From assembly GCF_001051235.1 (NCBI RefSeq), contig NZ_CBTJ020000001.1, forward strand, positions 186,001-250,000: DNA of 64,000 nt. Reading direction: 5' to 3'. Under the pieces are notes generated by a model. That model ran no database searches. It saw only the letters and a list, made by a program, of their open reading frames with translations, and was not told the DNA's origin. This DNA comes from Candidatus Competibacter denitrificans Run_A_D11 (GTDB lineage: Bacteria; Pseudomonadota; Gammaproteobacteria; Competibacterales; Competibacteraceae). The position numbers and the translations under genes are program-made. Below, in pieces: positions 38,109-47,346 of this stretch; positions within the stretch are counted from its first letter, which is position 1, and every line of letters begins with the position of its first letter.

Positions 38109-39259
38109 GCGCGACCAGCGCGCCAGTGTGCCGGGTTCAACAACCCTAAACCTCGACTGCCAACGTAATGGTGCAGCAATAGACCAAGGCCAAGTAGCAG
38201 GAACACACCATGCACCCACCACAAACCGAGTCCGGCGCCGATGATGCCGTGGCTGAGCCAGGATTCGCCAACTCCCACCAGGTTGAAATTGATCGCGTAA
38301 ATCAGCACGCCGGCCACAATCCGGCCATAGCGGCCCTCGCGCGGCTTAGATCGGGCCAGCAAAGGCGCCCACAAGGCAATGACCAGGACTTGGACTGGGC
38401 TATTAAGGCGCATTTGGAATTCGGCGATGTGATCGGGTTCTTTCGAACTCCACAACTGCGAGGTGGCAATCGTTTCCCGGTTACGCCACTCTTGCCGAGG
38501 CGGCGCCGTATCCACCCGCACCGTCCCACGTTCGAAGCGTAAGACTTCGTAATCACCCCGGCCGGGCGTCCCCCGGTAACGATAGCCATGATCCAGGACG
38601 ATATGGCGGATACCGTCCTCGCCGGTTTCCTGGTGGCCGCGCTCACCGGTCGTGATGCTGATATCGCCATCCGGCTCACGGGTTTGAATAAACACATGGC
38701 GCAGTTCACGCTCGTCTAAGGCGCCGATATAAACGACATGTCGGCCATTGAGTACCTCGCGGAAGGTCCCCGGTGTGAACATCGAAGCTTCCGCCTCCTT
38801 ACGTGCCCTGGCCAAAACTTCGAACTGCCAATCCATCGTCAGCGGCACCACCATTAAGGAGAGAACAGCGGTGAAGGATGCCAGCGGTGCTGCCAGCAGT
38901 AAAACTGCTCGATAGACGGATAGCGGACCGTAGCCGCACGCTGCCAAGGCGGTCATTTCATGGTCGCGATACAAGCGACCCAGCGTCAGCATGATGCTCA
39001 GCAGGAACCCCAAAGGGATGAGCACGACCAAAAAATGACTGGCCTGTAATCCGATTAATAGAAAAATGGAATCCCGTGCCAAGAGTCCGCTGGCGGCTTT
39101 ACTTAAATAACCTGCCAGCCGATGACTCAGCACCATTGCCAACAGAACCAGCACGGTTGCCAGGAAAGTCAGGCCGATCTCACGGATCAGATAACGGTCG
39201 ATGATAGAGATAGAGGGCACGGCTAGTGAGCTATCTGGGGTACGACTGTGAGACGGCAC
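38105..39259 (-). CDS. lptF: LPS export ABC transporter permease LptF
   Basis: Partner permease of LptG, 384 residues, six membrane helices with a periplasmic beta-jellyroll between helices 3 and 4. The family start IIDRYLIREIGLTFLATVLV begins near residue 19, so the first 17 residues are an extension or the true start is the GTG 39 bases downstream. Segments GFLLSIMLTLGRLYRDHEM and ALRERELRHVFIQ-like sequence fit LptF. It is divergent from pepA, as is usual in gammaproteobacteria. Confidence 0.95.
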   Translation of the reverse strand: MPSHSRTPDSSLAVPSISIIDRYLIREIGLTFLATVLVLLAMVLSHRLAGYLSKAASGLLARDSIFLLIGLQASHFLVVLIPLGFLLSIMLTLGRLYRDHEMTALAACGYGPLSVYRAVLLLAAPLASFTAVLSLMVVPLTMDWQFEVLARARKEAEASMFTPGTFREVLNGRHVVYIGALDERELRHVFIQTREPDGDISITTGERGHQETGEDGIRHIVLDHGYRYRGTPGRGDYEVLRFERGTVRVDTAPPRQEWRNRETIATSQLWSSKEPDHIAEFQMRLNSPVQVLVIALWAPLLARSKPREGRYGRIVAGVLIYAINFNLVGVGESWLSHGIIGAGLGLWWVHGVFLLLGLGLLLHHYVGSRGLGLLNPAHWRAGRA

Positions 39260-39338
39260 GGTTTCTCGCTAAACTCATTAAAATTTGTTACCTGGTTTCC
39301 ATGCGGGAACCCCCGTCGATCAGAGGAGTAGCCTACCG

Positions 39339-40850
39339 ATGGAATTTTCGGTCAAAAGCGGCACCCCAGAAAAACAACGTACCGCTTGCTTAGTACTCGG
39401 CATCTATGAATCGCGGCGCCTGACCTCAGCCGCCGAACAGTTTGACACTGCCTGTGGCGGTTATCTCAGTACCTTACTACGCCGGGGCGACCTGGAAGGC
39501 AAACCGGGCCAGTCACTCTTGCTGTTCAATATTCCTAACGCCTCCTGCGAGCGGGTACTGCTGATCGGCTGCGGCCGGGAACGCGAAATCGACGACCGCC
39601 GCTTCCATAAAATTGCCGCCCATGTTGCGACCACGCTCAACGAGACCGGTGCCGCCGATGCGACCATTTATCTCACCGATCTGGCGGTACGGGGCCGCGA
39701 TCTTAACTGGAAGATTCGGCAGATGGTAGAAGCCGTTGAAACGGCGCAATACCGCTTCGATCAGCTTAAAAGCAAAAAAGACCCGGCCCGCCGACCATTA
39801 CGCAAGATTATACTCAGCGTACCTGGTCGGCGGGAACTGCCGTCAGCCGAACAAGCCATCAACGAGGGCGTGGCGATTGCCGCTGGTAGTGCCTTGGCCA
39901 AGGACTTGGGCAATCTGCCGGCCAATATCTGTACCCCGACTTATCTGGCTGAACAAGCCCTGGCCTTAGCGCAGGCTTTTCGGACCCTGCGCGTCAAGAT
40001 ACTGGAAGAAGCTGACATGGAACAGTTGGGTATGGGCGCGCTGCTGTCGGTGACGCGGGGCAGCGCGCAACCGGCCAAACTGATCCGGCTCGATTATCGA
40101 CAAGGACCGGCGCCGGCAAAACCTTATGTGCTGGTCGGCAAAGGGGTGACTTTCGACACCGGCGGCATCTCGCTAAAACCCGGCGAGGGCATGGACGAAA
40201 TGAAATTCGACATGTGTGGAGCCGCCAGCGTATTGGGAACGCTGCGGGCCTGCGCCGAGTTGCAATTGCCCTTGAATGTGACCGGTTTAATCCCGACGGT
40301 GGAAAATATGCCGGGGGGTCGGGCCAGTCGGCCAGGCGATATCGTCACCAGCCTATCCGGCCAGACCATCGAAATTTTGAACACCGACGCCGAGGGTCGC
40401 TTGATCCTGTGCGATGCCCTGACCTACGCCGAGCGCGACGAACCAGCGGCGGTGATTGACATCGCCACGTTGACCGGCGCTTGTATCATCGCGCTCGGTC
40501 GGCATCCGCATGGCCTGTTCAGCAATCATTCCCCGCTGGCTAATGCGCTGCTCGCTGCCGGTCAGGCTGCTTATGATCGGGCGTGGGAACTGCCGCTGTG
40601 GGACGACTATCAGGAAGGACTCGACAGCAATTTCGCCGATATCGCCAATATTTCAGGTAGCCGGGATGGCGGCGCGATCATGGGAGCTTGTTTCCTGTCA
40701 CGCTTCACCAAGAAGTTCCATTGGGCGCATCTGGACATCGCTGGCACTGCCTGGAAAACCGGCAAGGCCAAGGGCGCAACCGGTCGGCCCGTGCCATTAT
40801 TGACCCAGTATTTACTGGATCGGGCGGCTGAAACCAAAGAGAAATCATGA
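39339..40850 (+). CDS. pepA: Leucyl aminopeptidase (cytosol aminopeptidase)
   Basis: M17 metallo-aminopeptidase, 503 residues, also a DNA-binding protein in E. coli. The C-terminal catalytic domain has the metal-binding stretches [17 protein letters not shown] and the signature [14 protein letters not shown]. The ATG at 39339 is chosen because GAGGAG lies 11 bases upstream and the family start MEFSVK follows; a longer in-frame start at 39285 would sit in the divergent promoter region. holC follows with a 1-base gap. Confidence 0.97.
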   Translation: MEFSVKSGTPEKQRTACLVLGIYESRRLTSAAEQFDTACGGYLSTLLRRGDLEGKPGQSLLLFNIPNASCERVLLIGCGREREIDDRRFHKIAAHVATTLNETGAADATIYLTDLAVRGRDLNWKIRQMVEAVETAQYRFDQLKSKKDPARRPLRKIILSVPGRRELPSAEQAINEGVAIAAGSALAKDLGNLPANICTPTYLAEQALALAQAFRTLRVKILEEADMEQLGMGALLSVTRGSAQPAKLIRLDYRQGPAPAKPYVLVGKGVTFDTGGISLKPGEGMDEMKFDMCGAASVLGTLRACAELQLPLNVTGLIPTVENMPGGRASRPGDIVTSLSGQTIEILNTDAEGRLILCDALTYAERDEPAAVIDIATLTGACIIALGRHPHGLFSNHSPLANALLAAGQAAYDRAWELPLWDDYQEGLDSNFADIANISGSRDGGAIMGACFLSRFTKKFHWAHLDIAGTAWKTGKAKGATGRPVPLLTQYLLDRAAETKEKS

Positions 40851-40851
40851 C

Positions 40852-41277
40852 GTGACGCGCGTCGATTTCTACGTCCTGCCCGATCAAAAAGATAATGGCC
40901 GCGTGCTATTGGCCTGCCGTTTGATCGACAAAGCCTACCATCTGGGCCATACCCTGTACGTTCTCGCCGCCTCCGAAGCCCAGGCGGCGGCACTGGATGA
41001 TCTGCTGTGGACCTTCCGGCAGGACAGCTTCATCCCGCACGAACGCTACCCGCTGACCGGTGAGAACGATTCGCCGATCCTGATCGGCACCCGCTTAGCG
41101 CCCGACCGCCACGCGCAGGTGCTGATTAATTTCAGCAACGAACTGCCGGAAGATTTTGCACGTTTTGAGCGGGTGGTCGAGTTAGTGGATCAAAGCCCGG
41201 AGGTATTGGCGAAATCGCGCGAGCGGTTCCGGCGGTATCGAGACCATGGCTTGACCCCGGAAACTCACAAGCTCTAG
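40852..41277 (+). CDS. holC: DNA polymerase III chi subunit
   Basis: Clamp-loader accessory subunit that links the DNA polymerase III holoenzyme to SSB. The 141-residue protein has the family start TRVDFYVLPDQKDNGRVLLA, the CRLIDKAYHLGH helix and the WTFRQDSFIPHE segment. Translation starts with GTG one base after the pepA stop. The pepA-holC order is conserved in gammaproteobacteria. Confidence 0.95.
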   Translation: MTRVDFYVLPDQKDNGRVLLACRLIDKAYHLGHTLYVLAASEAQAAALDDLLWTFRQDSFIPHERYPLTGENDSPILIGTRLAPDRHAQVLINFSNELPEDFARFERVVELVDQSPEVLAKSRERFRRYRDHGLTPETHKL

Positions 41278-41314
41278 CCCACCCGCCACCACCCCCTTTC
41301 ACAGAGACACGGCC

Positions 41315-42796
41315 ATGAACGATATCTATGTAGGCAAAGGCGACCAGGACGTTTACCTGCTCGGCAAGTACGCCAACCGCCACGGTCTGATCGCTGGAGC
41401 CACCGGAACCGGCAAATCGGTATCGTTGATGGTGTTGGCGGAAGGCTTTTCGCGCTTGGGCGTGCCGGTATTCCTGGCCGATGTCAAAGGCGATCTGGCG
41501 GGCCTAAGTCAGCCTGGCCAAGCCAGTGACAAGGTGCAGAATCGACTCAAAAAACTGGGCGTCAAGGACTGGTCGGCGCAGGCTAATCCGGTGGTGTTTT
41601 GGGATTTGTACGGCAAGAACGGTCATCCGGTGCGCACCACGATTTCGGAGATGGGCGCACCTCTGTTGGCGCGCGTGTTCGAGCTAAACGACACCCAGGA
41701 AGGGGTGCTGACAGTGGCGTTCAAGGTCGCTGATGATAACGGGCTGCTGTTGCTTGATCTGGATGATCTGCGCTCGATGCTGGCTTTTGTCAGTGAGAAC
41801 GCCAAGGAGATTTCCGGCAAATACGGTCTGGTCAGTACCCAATCCATTGGTGCGATTCAGCGGGCGGTGCTGTGCCTGGAGCAGGAAGGCGGCGATCAAT
41901 TCTTTGGCGAACCGGCGCTTGATCTGGCGGATTTTATGCGCCGCGATCTGACCGGGCGGGGCGTGGTCAATGTTCTGGCGGCTGAATCGCTGATTCATAA
42001 ACCACGCTTATACGCCACGTTCCTGCTGTGGATGTTGTCGGAGTTGTTCGAGAATTTGCCGGAAGTGGGTGATGTCGAGGTGCCGAAACTGGTGTTTTTC
42101 TTCGATGAGGCGCATTTGTTGTTCGCGGATGCGCCCGATTCGTTGCGCCAACGGATCGAACAGGTGGTGCGCTTGATCCGTTCCAAAGGCGTCGGCGTCT
42201 ATTTTATCTCGCAATTGCCCGATGACGTGCCGGATCAGGTGCTGGGCCAACTGGGTAATCGCCTGCAACATGCCTTGCGCGCCTTCACCCCACGCGATCA
42301 GAAAGCGGTCAGAACGGCTGCTGAAACCTTCCCGCCAAACAAGCGCTTGAATGTGGCGGAGATCATCACCCAGCTTGGCGTCGGTGAGGCGCTGGTGACG
42401 ACTTTGCAAGAAGGTGGTGTACCGTTGCCGGTGGAACGGACGTTGATCGTGCCGCCGCATTGCCGGATCGGCGCCATCAGCGAACAGGAACGGGCCAGTG
42501 TGCGGCAACTTTCGCCGATTGGCGGTAAATACGATACGGCCGTCAATCGGGAATCGGCTCATGAACGGCTTCAGCAACGTGCGGAAGCAATGGCAATTGC
42601 GGAACCAAAAGCCAAGGCTAAAGCGGCTACCCAGGAAGATGAAGGTATTGGTGGTTTAGTGAAAGATTGGCTGTTTGGCACCAGTCGCCGCCAAGGGGCC
42701 TTAGAGGCGATGGCGAAATCCACCCTGCGCACCGCAGGCAATCAATTAGGGAAGCAGATTTTAAGAGGGGTGTTGGGGAGTATTATGAAGCGCTAG
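41315..42796 (+). CDS. HerA-like ATPase of the YjgR/DUF853 family
   Basis: A 493-residue P-loop ATPase. Walker A is GATGTGKSVSLM near residue 30, a DVKGDLAGLSQPG loop follows, and Walker B is VFFFDEAHLLF near residue 262. IRSKGVGVYFISQLPDDVPD is the sensor region. Close relatives (E. coli YjgR) are annotated as nucleoside triphosphate hydrolases of unknown role. No NurA-type nuclease is adjacent, so a HerA-NurA module is not supported here. The last 50 residues include an Ala/Lys-rich linker and a C-terminal helix. Confidence 0.93.
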   Translation: MNDIYVGKGDQDVYLLGKYANRHGLIAGATGTGKSVSLMVLAEGFSRLGVPVFLADVKGDLAGLSQPGQASDKVQNRLKKLGVKDWSAQANPVVFWDLYGKNGHPVRTTISEMGAPLLARVFELNDTQEGVLTVAFKVADDNGLLLLDLDDLRSMLAFVSENAKEISGKYGLVSTQSIGAIQRAVLCLEQEGGDQFFGEPALDLADFMRRDLTGRGVVNVLAAESLIHKPRLYATFLLWMLSELFENLPEVGDVEVPKLVFFFDEAHLLFADAPDSLRQRIEQVVRLIRSKGVGVYFISQLPDDVPDQVLGQLGNRLQHALRAFTPRDQKAVRTAAETFPPNKRLNVAEIITQLGVGEALVTTLQEGGVPLPVERTLIVPPHCRIGAISEQERASVRQLSPIGGKYDTAVNRESAHERLQQRAEAMAIAEPKAKAKAATQEDEGIGGLVKDWLFGTSRRQGALEAMAKSTLRTAGNQLGKQILRGVLGSIMKR

Positions 42797-42899
42797 AGCT
42801 TCAGTGGATTACACTTATAGGTATTATCCGTCGCTATCTCAAGGCTACAGTTCGTGAATTCTTTCTATCGCCTATTTCCGGCATTCCCGAATACCATTA

Positions 42900-43808
42900 A
42901 TGACCATGTTTATCCCTGAGCAGATCTTGGCCGTTTTGGCGGCTTTGCCGGACCCCACCTTTATTCTCACGCGCAGCGGACGCTATGTCGCCGTCTTTGG
43001 TGGCTCGGATTCCCGCTATTACCATGACGGTACCAATCTTGTTGGCCGTTTCATTACCGAAGTAGTAGATCAAGAAAGGGCCGCCTGGATTCTCAGTTGT
43101 ATTGAAAAGACCTTAGACAGCAATGGTTTACAGATTGTCGAATACGGCCTTGCTGGAAATGATATTAAGGGCTTAAATGCTGAAGGCCCAGCAGAATCCA
43201 TCTGGTTTGAAGGCCGTATTCAGAAACTCAATTTTCGCGTAGATGGAGAAGAAGCCGTATTGTGGGTAGCAAGTAACATCACCGCTCGTCATCGCTTAGA
43301 GGAACAGCTACGAGAACAGAGTGAAACCGATCCACTGACTGGATTAGCCAATCGCCGTAAACTCATACAGAGCATGAAAAGTCATCATGATCTGTATACA
43401 CGCTACCGCATTCCAACTGCCATCTTGGCCTTTGATATCGATTATCTTAAGAACATCAATGATCATCATGGCCACTTGATTGGCGATAAGGTCATCATTG
43501 CGCTCGCCAACGTTTGCAAAAAGGAACTGCGCACGACCGATTTGCCAGCACGTTTTGGCGGAGATGAATTTGTCGTGCTATTGCCTCAAACTGACGTACA
43601 ACATGCTTACCGCATGGCTGAAAGAATTAGAGAACAAGCGGCCTGCACATTTTGCGAGTTAAATATCACTGGAACTAACGCAAGCGTCAGCATCGGCTTA
43701 AGTGAGTTTCATGCTGAAGACTTAAGCGCTGAAGCGGCGCTTGATCGAGCGGATAACGCGCTCTATAGCGCCAAGATGCAGGGTCGTAATCGCGTGGTTA
43801 TTTTCTGA
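42900..43808 (+). CDS. PAS-GGDEF diguanylate cyclase
   Basis: Makes cyclic di-GMP. Residues 8-125 form a PAS-like sensor domain (LPDPTFILTRSGRYVAVFGG); residues 135-300 form a GGDEF domain with an intact active site RFGGDEFVVLLP. RTTD lies five residues before GGDEF, so the allosteric RxxD inhibition site is present. There is no membrane segment, so it should be cytoplasmic. G+C is lower than in the flanking housekeeping genes, as in the next gene. It could not be linked to a particular target. Confidence 0.94.
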   Translation: MTMFIPEQILAVLAALPDPTFILTRSGRYVAVFGGSDSRYYHDGTNLVGRFITEVVDQERAAWILSCIEKTLDSNGLQIVEYGLAGNDIKGLNAEGPAESIWFEGRIQKLNFRVDGEEAVLWVASNITARHRLEEQLREQSETDPLTGLANRRKLIQSMKSHHDLYTRYRIPTAILAFDIDYLKNINDHHGHLIGDKVIIALANVCKKELRTTDLPARFGGDEFVVLLPQTDVQHAYRMAERIREQAACTFCELNITGTNASVSIGLSEFHAEDLSAEAALDRADNALYSAKMQGRNRVVIF

Positions 43809-43822
43809 CGAATGCTTGTACT

Positions 43823-44292
43823 ATGCATCTGACTGTGACTGAAGGTGATTTGTTGGATCAAGATGTTGAGGTTATCGTCAATGCCTGGAATCGTAACTTC
43901 ATTCCTTGGTGGCTTTTATGGTCACAAGGTGTTTCAGGAGCCATCAAACGACGCGCAGGCTATCAGCCTTTCCGCGAATTAAACCGTTTCGGAATCATTC
44001 CGCTGGGTGGAGCGGTCATTACGAGTGCAGGACACTTGCCATTTAAAGCTATCATTCATGTCGCCGGTCTTAATATGCTGTGGATGACCTCAGAAACCGC
44101 TATTCGTAACTGCGTCCGTAATGCCCTGATCCTAGCCCAACAAAACGGCTATCGCTCTATTGCTTTTCCGTTAATTGGTGCCGGTACTCGCGGTATGAAG
44201 GCCGGCAGGTGCTGAAGCTGATGCAAGAATCAGCTGTACAAGTCGATTATGCTGGAGAAGTGCGGTTTATTAGGTTCAAAAGCCACAGATAA
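43823..44292 (+). pseudogene. Macro-domain protein gene with a frameshift near its 3' end
   Basis: The open frame from 43823 encodes 130 residues of a macro domain (LTVTEGDLLDQDVEVIVNAWN, then IGAGTRGMKAG) and stops at 44213-44215. In the next frame the family C-terminus continues directly: QVLKLMQESAVQVDYAGEV, ending at TAA 44290-44292. One missing base around 44205-44210 explains it. Restored length would be about 155 residues. Macro domains bind or hydrolyse ADP-ribose derivatives. Either a recent mutation or a sequencing error. Confidence 0.82.
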
Positions 44293-44313
44293 GTGGAATG
44301 CATTACCTTCCAC
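44293..44313. terminator. Weak hairpin between convergent macro-domain and binding-protein genes
   Basis: GTGGAA (44293-44298) and TTCCAC (44308-44313) form a perfect 6-bp stem with a 9-nt loop; AATTT follows. It lies in the 33-base gap between convergent genes and could act as a weak bidirectional terminator. Confidence 0.3.
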
Positions 44314-44325
44314 AATTTCATCACA

Positions 44326-45135
44326 TCAATATTCGCGTACCAATTGCTGCAAATACTGCAATCCCTGAATCGCCCGGCTGCCATACCACGAACTCATTTC
44401 CCCGTCGATCAGCCGCAATTTTTCCAGCGGACAATCATAATCGCGAGCGAAGGTTTCTAAATCCTCCGGCACAAACCGATACGGTTCGCTGCTGAATAGA
44501 ACTAGATCGACCGAACCCAACAGCGTCGGAGTGATTTCCAACTTCGGATAACGCGCTTCGGATTCGACCGGCAAGGTCTCCCAACCCACTAACCCCAACA
44601 TTTTGGAAATATAAGTCTCGCGGCTGATCCCCATCCACGGCTTGCGCCAGATCAAATACAGCACCCGCCTCTGAGGCCAAACCGCTTGTCGTAACTCTGC
44701 CAAGGTTCGCTCGAACCGCCCAGCCAGAGCCTCCGCCTCCGCCGTTCGGTTGAAAATTCCCCCGATCAACCGATACAGCGGCACGTTGTCTTCCGGGGTC
44801 AGCGGATGCGTCACGATGACCTTATAGCCGTCGGCCATCAACCGTTCCGCCAACTCGCGCGGATTCTCATCGACATTCACGATGACATGCGTCGGTTGCA
44901 GCGCTTGCAAGCGGGCGTAACGAACTTTCTTGGTGCCGCCGACACTCGGCAATTTCGCCACCAAATGCGGCGGATGAACACAATAATGGGTGCGGCCCAC
45001 CAATTGATCGCCCAACTTCAACACGAACAGCAACTCGGTGATGCTCGGAACGAGCGACACGATCCGCGCCGGCGCGGTTACGGGTTCATGCCGGACGCCG
45101 ATAGCGTCGGTCAGAGTGTCTAACTGCATGTCCAC
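44326..45135 (-). CDS. Cobalamin-type periplasmic-binding-fold protein (BtuF-like, no signal peptide)
   Basis: A 269-residue protein of the TroA/BtuF helical-backbone fold. The start RIVSLVPSITELLFVLKLGDQ is the hallmark of B12-binding proteins, and VGGTKKVRYARLQALQPTHV matches BtuF. There is no signal peptide or lipobox, so it seems cytoplasmic, as in COG0614 proteins found beside B12 enzymes. It lies downstream of an AraC regulator and an Rpn-like gene on the same strand; the divergent icmF encodes a B12-dependent mutase, which makes a cobalamin link plausible but unproven. Confidence 0.85.
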   Translation of the reverse strand: MDMQLDTLTDAIGVRHEPVTAPARIVSLVPSITELLFVLKLGDQLVGRTHYCVHPPHLVAKLPSVGGTKKVRYARLQALQPTHVIVNVDENPRELAERLMADGYKVIVTHPLTPEDNVPLYRLIGGIFNRTAEAEALAGRFERTLAELRQAVWPQRRVLYLIWRKPWMGISRETYISKMLGLVGWETLPVESEARYPKLEITPTLLGSVDLVLFSSEPYRFVPEDLETFARDYDCPLEKLRLIDGEMSSWYGSRAIQGLQYLQQLVREY

Positions 45136-45164
45136 CGCGCGCCGCTACTTACCCAACCGAGCCA

Positions 45165-46097
45165 TCAGGCCGCCGGATCGGCGTGAACGTCTAACCAAGC
45201 CGCCAGATCGTCCACCGTCTGAAAATCGAGCAAGGCTTCCGCCAGACTTTCGGCAATCTTCAGTGGCAGACGGCGAATCTTGCGGGCGTGCTTGACCGGC
45301 ACCCGGCCGAAGCGGCGTTGTAACTGCCTTGAAATCAACGCCACACATTCCTCTTGCCGACCTTCTTGGCGGCCCTCTTGGCGGCCTTCCTGCCGACCTT
45401 CCTGCCGACCTTCCTGCCGACCTTCCTGCCGACCTTCGGCAAACACCTCTTGATAAAAGACGCTTTTCTTCAAATCGGCGTGAGTAAATCCGAGCATGGC
45501 TTGAATCTCCTGACGGGTCAGCTTGGGTAAACGATAGACCAGAATCGTTTCGATCAAATCCAAAACCTCGACCAAAGGCAAGGTCGAGGGTTTGCCGGCC
45601 GCTCGAAGCTGCCGCGTCAAACGGTGCGCTTGTTCGGCGGCGGCCTGGGGCGCGGCGACCAACAATTGCAGCAATTGCAAACCGAGGCTCGGCGCGGCGA
45701 CCGCCGCCAAATCCTCCAGATAAACCCGCCGTACCTCCGGCAAGGCTAACAGCGAACCATAACAGGGATCCAGCCGCTCGATGGCGCGGCGCGGGTACAG
45801 CACCAGCGCCCGCCAGAGCGGCCGAGGCTTGCAGCGGTACAAGTACAAAAAGATTTCCGAGAAGAACCGGCCGTAAAAATCCTCGTCGGGCTGAGCTTGC
45901 GCTTCCAGAAAAATCAGCGGCGCGGCCGGATCGTCGGTCGGCGGGATCAGCAGGCCGTCTAGCCGGAAAGCCGTTTGTTTCACCTCCTCGGCGCGAAAGC
46001 CGTAGCCGGCGGGATTGGCGACCGTAACGCCGGCCAATTCCAAAGCCAGCGTCGGCAAAGTACTGAAGATTCGATAAAACAGATTGTCCGTTTTCAT
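45165..46097 (-). CDS. Rpn-like PD-(D/E)XK nuclease family protein (DUF2887) with GRQE repeats
   Basis: A 310-residue protein of the Rpn/DUF2887 group. The nuclease-like core lies in residues 1-130 (FRLDGLLIPP, then PLIFLEAQAQPDEDFYGRFF: an E-x-Q variant of the D..ExK site). Seven perfect GRQE repeats follow FAE at about residue 222, then a C-terminal region of about 60 residues. Rpn proteins are recombination-promoting nucleases related to transposases or act in phage defence. It begins 6 bases after the AraC regulator stop and ends 29 bases before the binding-protein gene. Confidence 0.87.
   Translation of the reverse strand: MKTDNLFYRIFSTLPTLALELAGVTVANPAGYGFRAEEVKQTAFRLDGLLIPPTDDPAAPLIFLEAQAQPDEDFYGRFFSEIFLYLYRCKPRPLWRALVLYPRRAIERLDPCYGSLLALPEVRRVYLEDLAAVAAPSLGLQLLQLLVAAPQAAAEQAHRLTRQLRAAGKPSTLPLVEVLDLIETILVYRLPKLTRQEIQAMLGFTHADLKKSVFYQEVFAEGRQEGRQEGRQEGRQEGRQEGRQEGRQEECVALISRQLQRRFGRVPVKHARKIRRLPLKIAESLAEALLDFQTVDDLAAWLDVHADPAA
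45351..45434 (-). repeat. Seven tandem 12-bp repeats encoding GRQE
   Basis: The 12-bp unit (GGTCGGCAGGAA on the minus strand) occurs seven times without spacers. The four units at 45387-45434 are identical; the three at 45351-45386 have diverged, mostly at synonymous positions. Copy number of such in-frame repeats can vary without a frameshift. Confidence 0.95.
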
Positions 46098-46103
46098 CGA
46101 CCG

Positions 46104-47129
46104 TCACGCGCCGAAATCTCGGCCGTTGTCCCGAAACGACTCCGGCGTGGCTCCGGTCCAGTGCTTGAACGCGCGCGAAAAACTCTTTTCGCTGAGAAAA
46201 CCCACCGCCCGCGCGATTTGCTTGATCGGCTTGGACGTGCGATGGAGCAATTCGACCGCCCGCTCCCGCCGCGCTTCATCCTTCAACGCCTGCACCGACG
46301 CGCCTTCATCCCGCAACTGCCGGTGCAAAGTGCGGGGTGACACATGCAATGCTCTGGCGATGGATTCTCCAGTGTGTCCGCCTTCCGGTTGCGCTTTCAA
46401 CAGCTCCCGCACCCGCTGCACCAGCAAGCGATCCCGCCGGTAGGGAAACAGGGTCAGAGGCAACGCTTGCTGCAACATCTTGTTTAAGGCGCGGTCGTCG
46501 CGCCGCACCGACAGCGCGGCGTATTGCGGATCGAAACTCAATCGGGCGACCGGCGCTTCGAAGTGCAGCGGGCCGGGGAACAGGGTCTGATAAACGCCGA
46601 GGTGTTCCGGAACCGGAAAGGGAAAACCGGTTTCCAGCAGCGGAATCCGCGAATTGATCAACCAGCACGCATAACCCAGAACGTAGCGAAACAGGGTCGC
46701 AAAGCAGAACTCGGCCATCTCGCCCAAGTCCCGATGGACCTCGATAGCGACCGTCGCCGCGTCCAAATCGACGTTGAAATGCAGGCTGATGTCGTCTGCC
46801 AACAGCCGGTGGTGGCGGCACCAGCGCTTCAAGGCGATTTCCAGCGTCGGCGAACTGAGCGACGCCCGGCACAGCATCCCGTAACTGCCCCACGGCAGGC
46901 GGCGCGAAAACCAGCCCAGCGCCTCGTCGTCCAATTCCTTGATGGCGATGCCGAACAGGGTTTGCATTTGCCAGCCCGTGACCCGGTTGGCCGGATCCAA
47001 CAAAAATTCCGGCGTCAGCCGCGCCCGGCGCAGGGCGGGTTCGGGGTCTTGGCCGTAGCGTCGATAGGCGGCGGTGATCGCGCGGATAAAGGCGACCGGC
47101 GTGACCGCCACCTCGGAAACGGAAGGCAT
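46104..47129 (-). CDS. AraC-family transcriptional regulator (Arabinose_bd type)
   Basis: A 341-residue regulator. Residues 15-200 match the Arabinose_bd-type N-terminal domain found in OruR-like regulators (LTPEFLLDPANRVTGWQM, PWGSYGMLCRASLSSPTL). The C-terminal AraC helix-turn-helix pair spans residues 240-335 (SIARALHVSPRTLHRQL, then IKQIARAVGFLSEKSFSRAFKHWTG). The ATG at 47129 is chosen because the longer frame back to 47324 runs through the icmF promoter region. Divergent from icmF, so it most likely controls it. Confidence 0.9.
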   Translation of the reverse strand: MPSVSEVAVTPVAFIRAITAAYRRYGQDPEPALRRARLTPEFLLDPANRVTGWQMQTLFGIAIKELDDEALGWFSRRLPWGSYGMLCRASLSSPTLEIALKRWCRHHRLLADDISLHFNVDLDAATVAIEVHRDLGEMAEFCFATLFRYVLGYACWLINSRIPLLETGFPFPVPEHLGVYQTLFPGPLHFEAPVARLSFDPQYAALSVRRDDRALNKMLQQALPLTLFPYRRDRLLVQRVRELLKAQPEGGHTGESIARALHVSPRTLHRQLRDEGASVQALKDEARRERAVELLHRTSKPIKQIARAVGFLSEKSFSRAFKHWTGATPESFRDNGRDFGA

Positions 47130-47178
47130 GCCTCTTGAGCCCACAACGGTTGCATAGTCAATACCGAGCTTAATGAAT

Positions 47179-47228
47179 CTGGCAGAAATTGCAACTTGAG
47201 TGGCAAAGTCACTGGCAAAGTTTGCAAC
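47179..47228. promoter_or_regulatory. Two direct repeats, candidate AraC-type operators between the regulator and icmF
   Basis: A 17-bp sequence occurs at 47179-47195 (CTGGCAGAAATTGCAAC) and again at 47212-47228 (CTGGCAAAGTTTGCAAC), 14 of 17 positions equal and 33 bp apart, about three helical turns. A third partial TGGCAAAGT is at 47201-47209. TTGACC at 47233-47238 lies just downstream. Spaced direct repeats on one face of the helix are the usual AraC-family arrangement. Confidence 0.55.
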
Positions 47229-47346
47229 CTGATTGACCAACATCGCCGAGCGATTATCACTATGATTACTATATAACGCCAAAGCCAGCGCCGACCGTTC
47301 GCCGAGGCTTTGACAATACGACAACTACCGCCAGGAGAACCCGCCC

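Noticed and set aside
45351..45434. Short regular repeats that might suggest CRISPR
   Set aside because: Units of 12 bp are contiguous without spacers and keep the reading frame; no cas gene is present.
45145..46107. Second minus-strand frame of 320 codons over the Rpn-like gene, with an AGRS repeat
   Set aside because: It is the shifted reading of the same 12-bp repeats; the GRQE frame carries the recognisable DUF2887 core, the other frame is Arg/Gly/Ala-rich noise.
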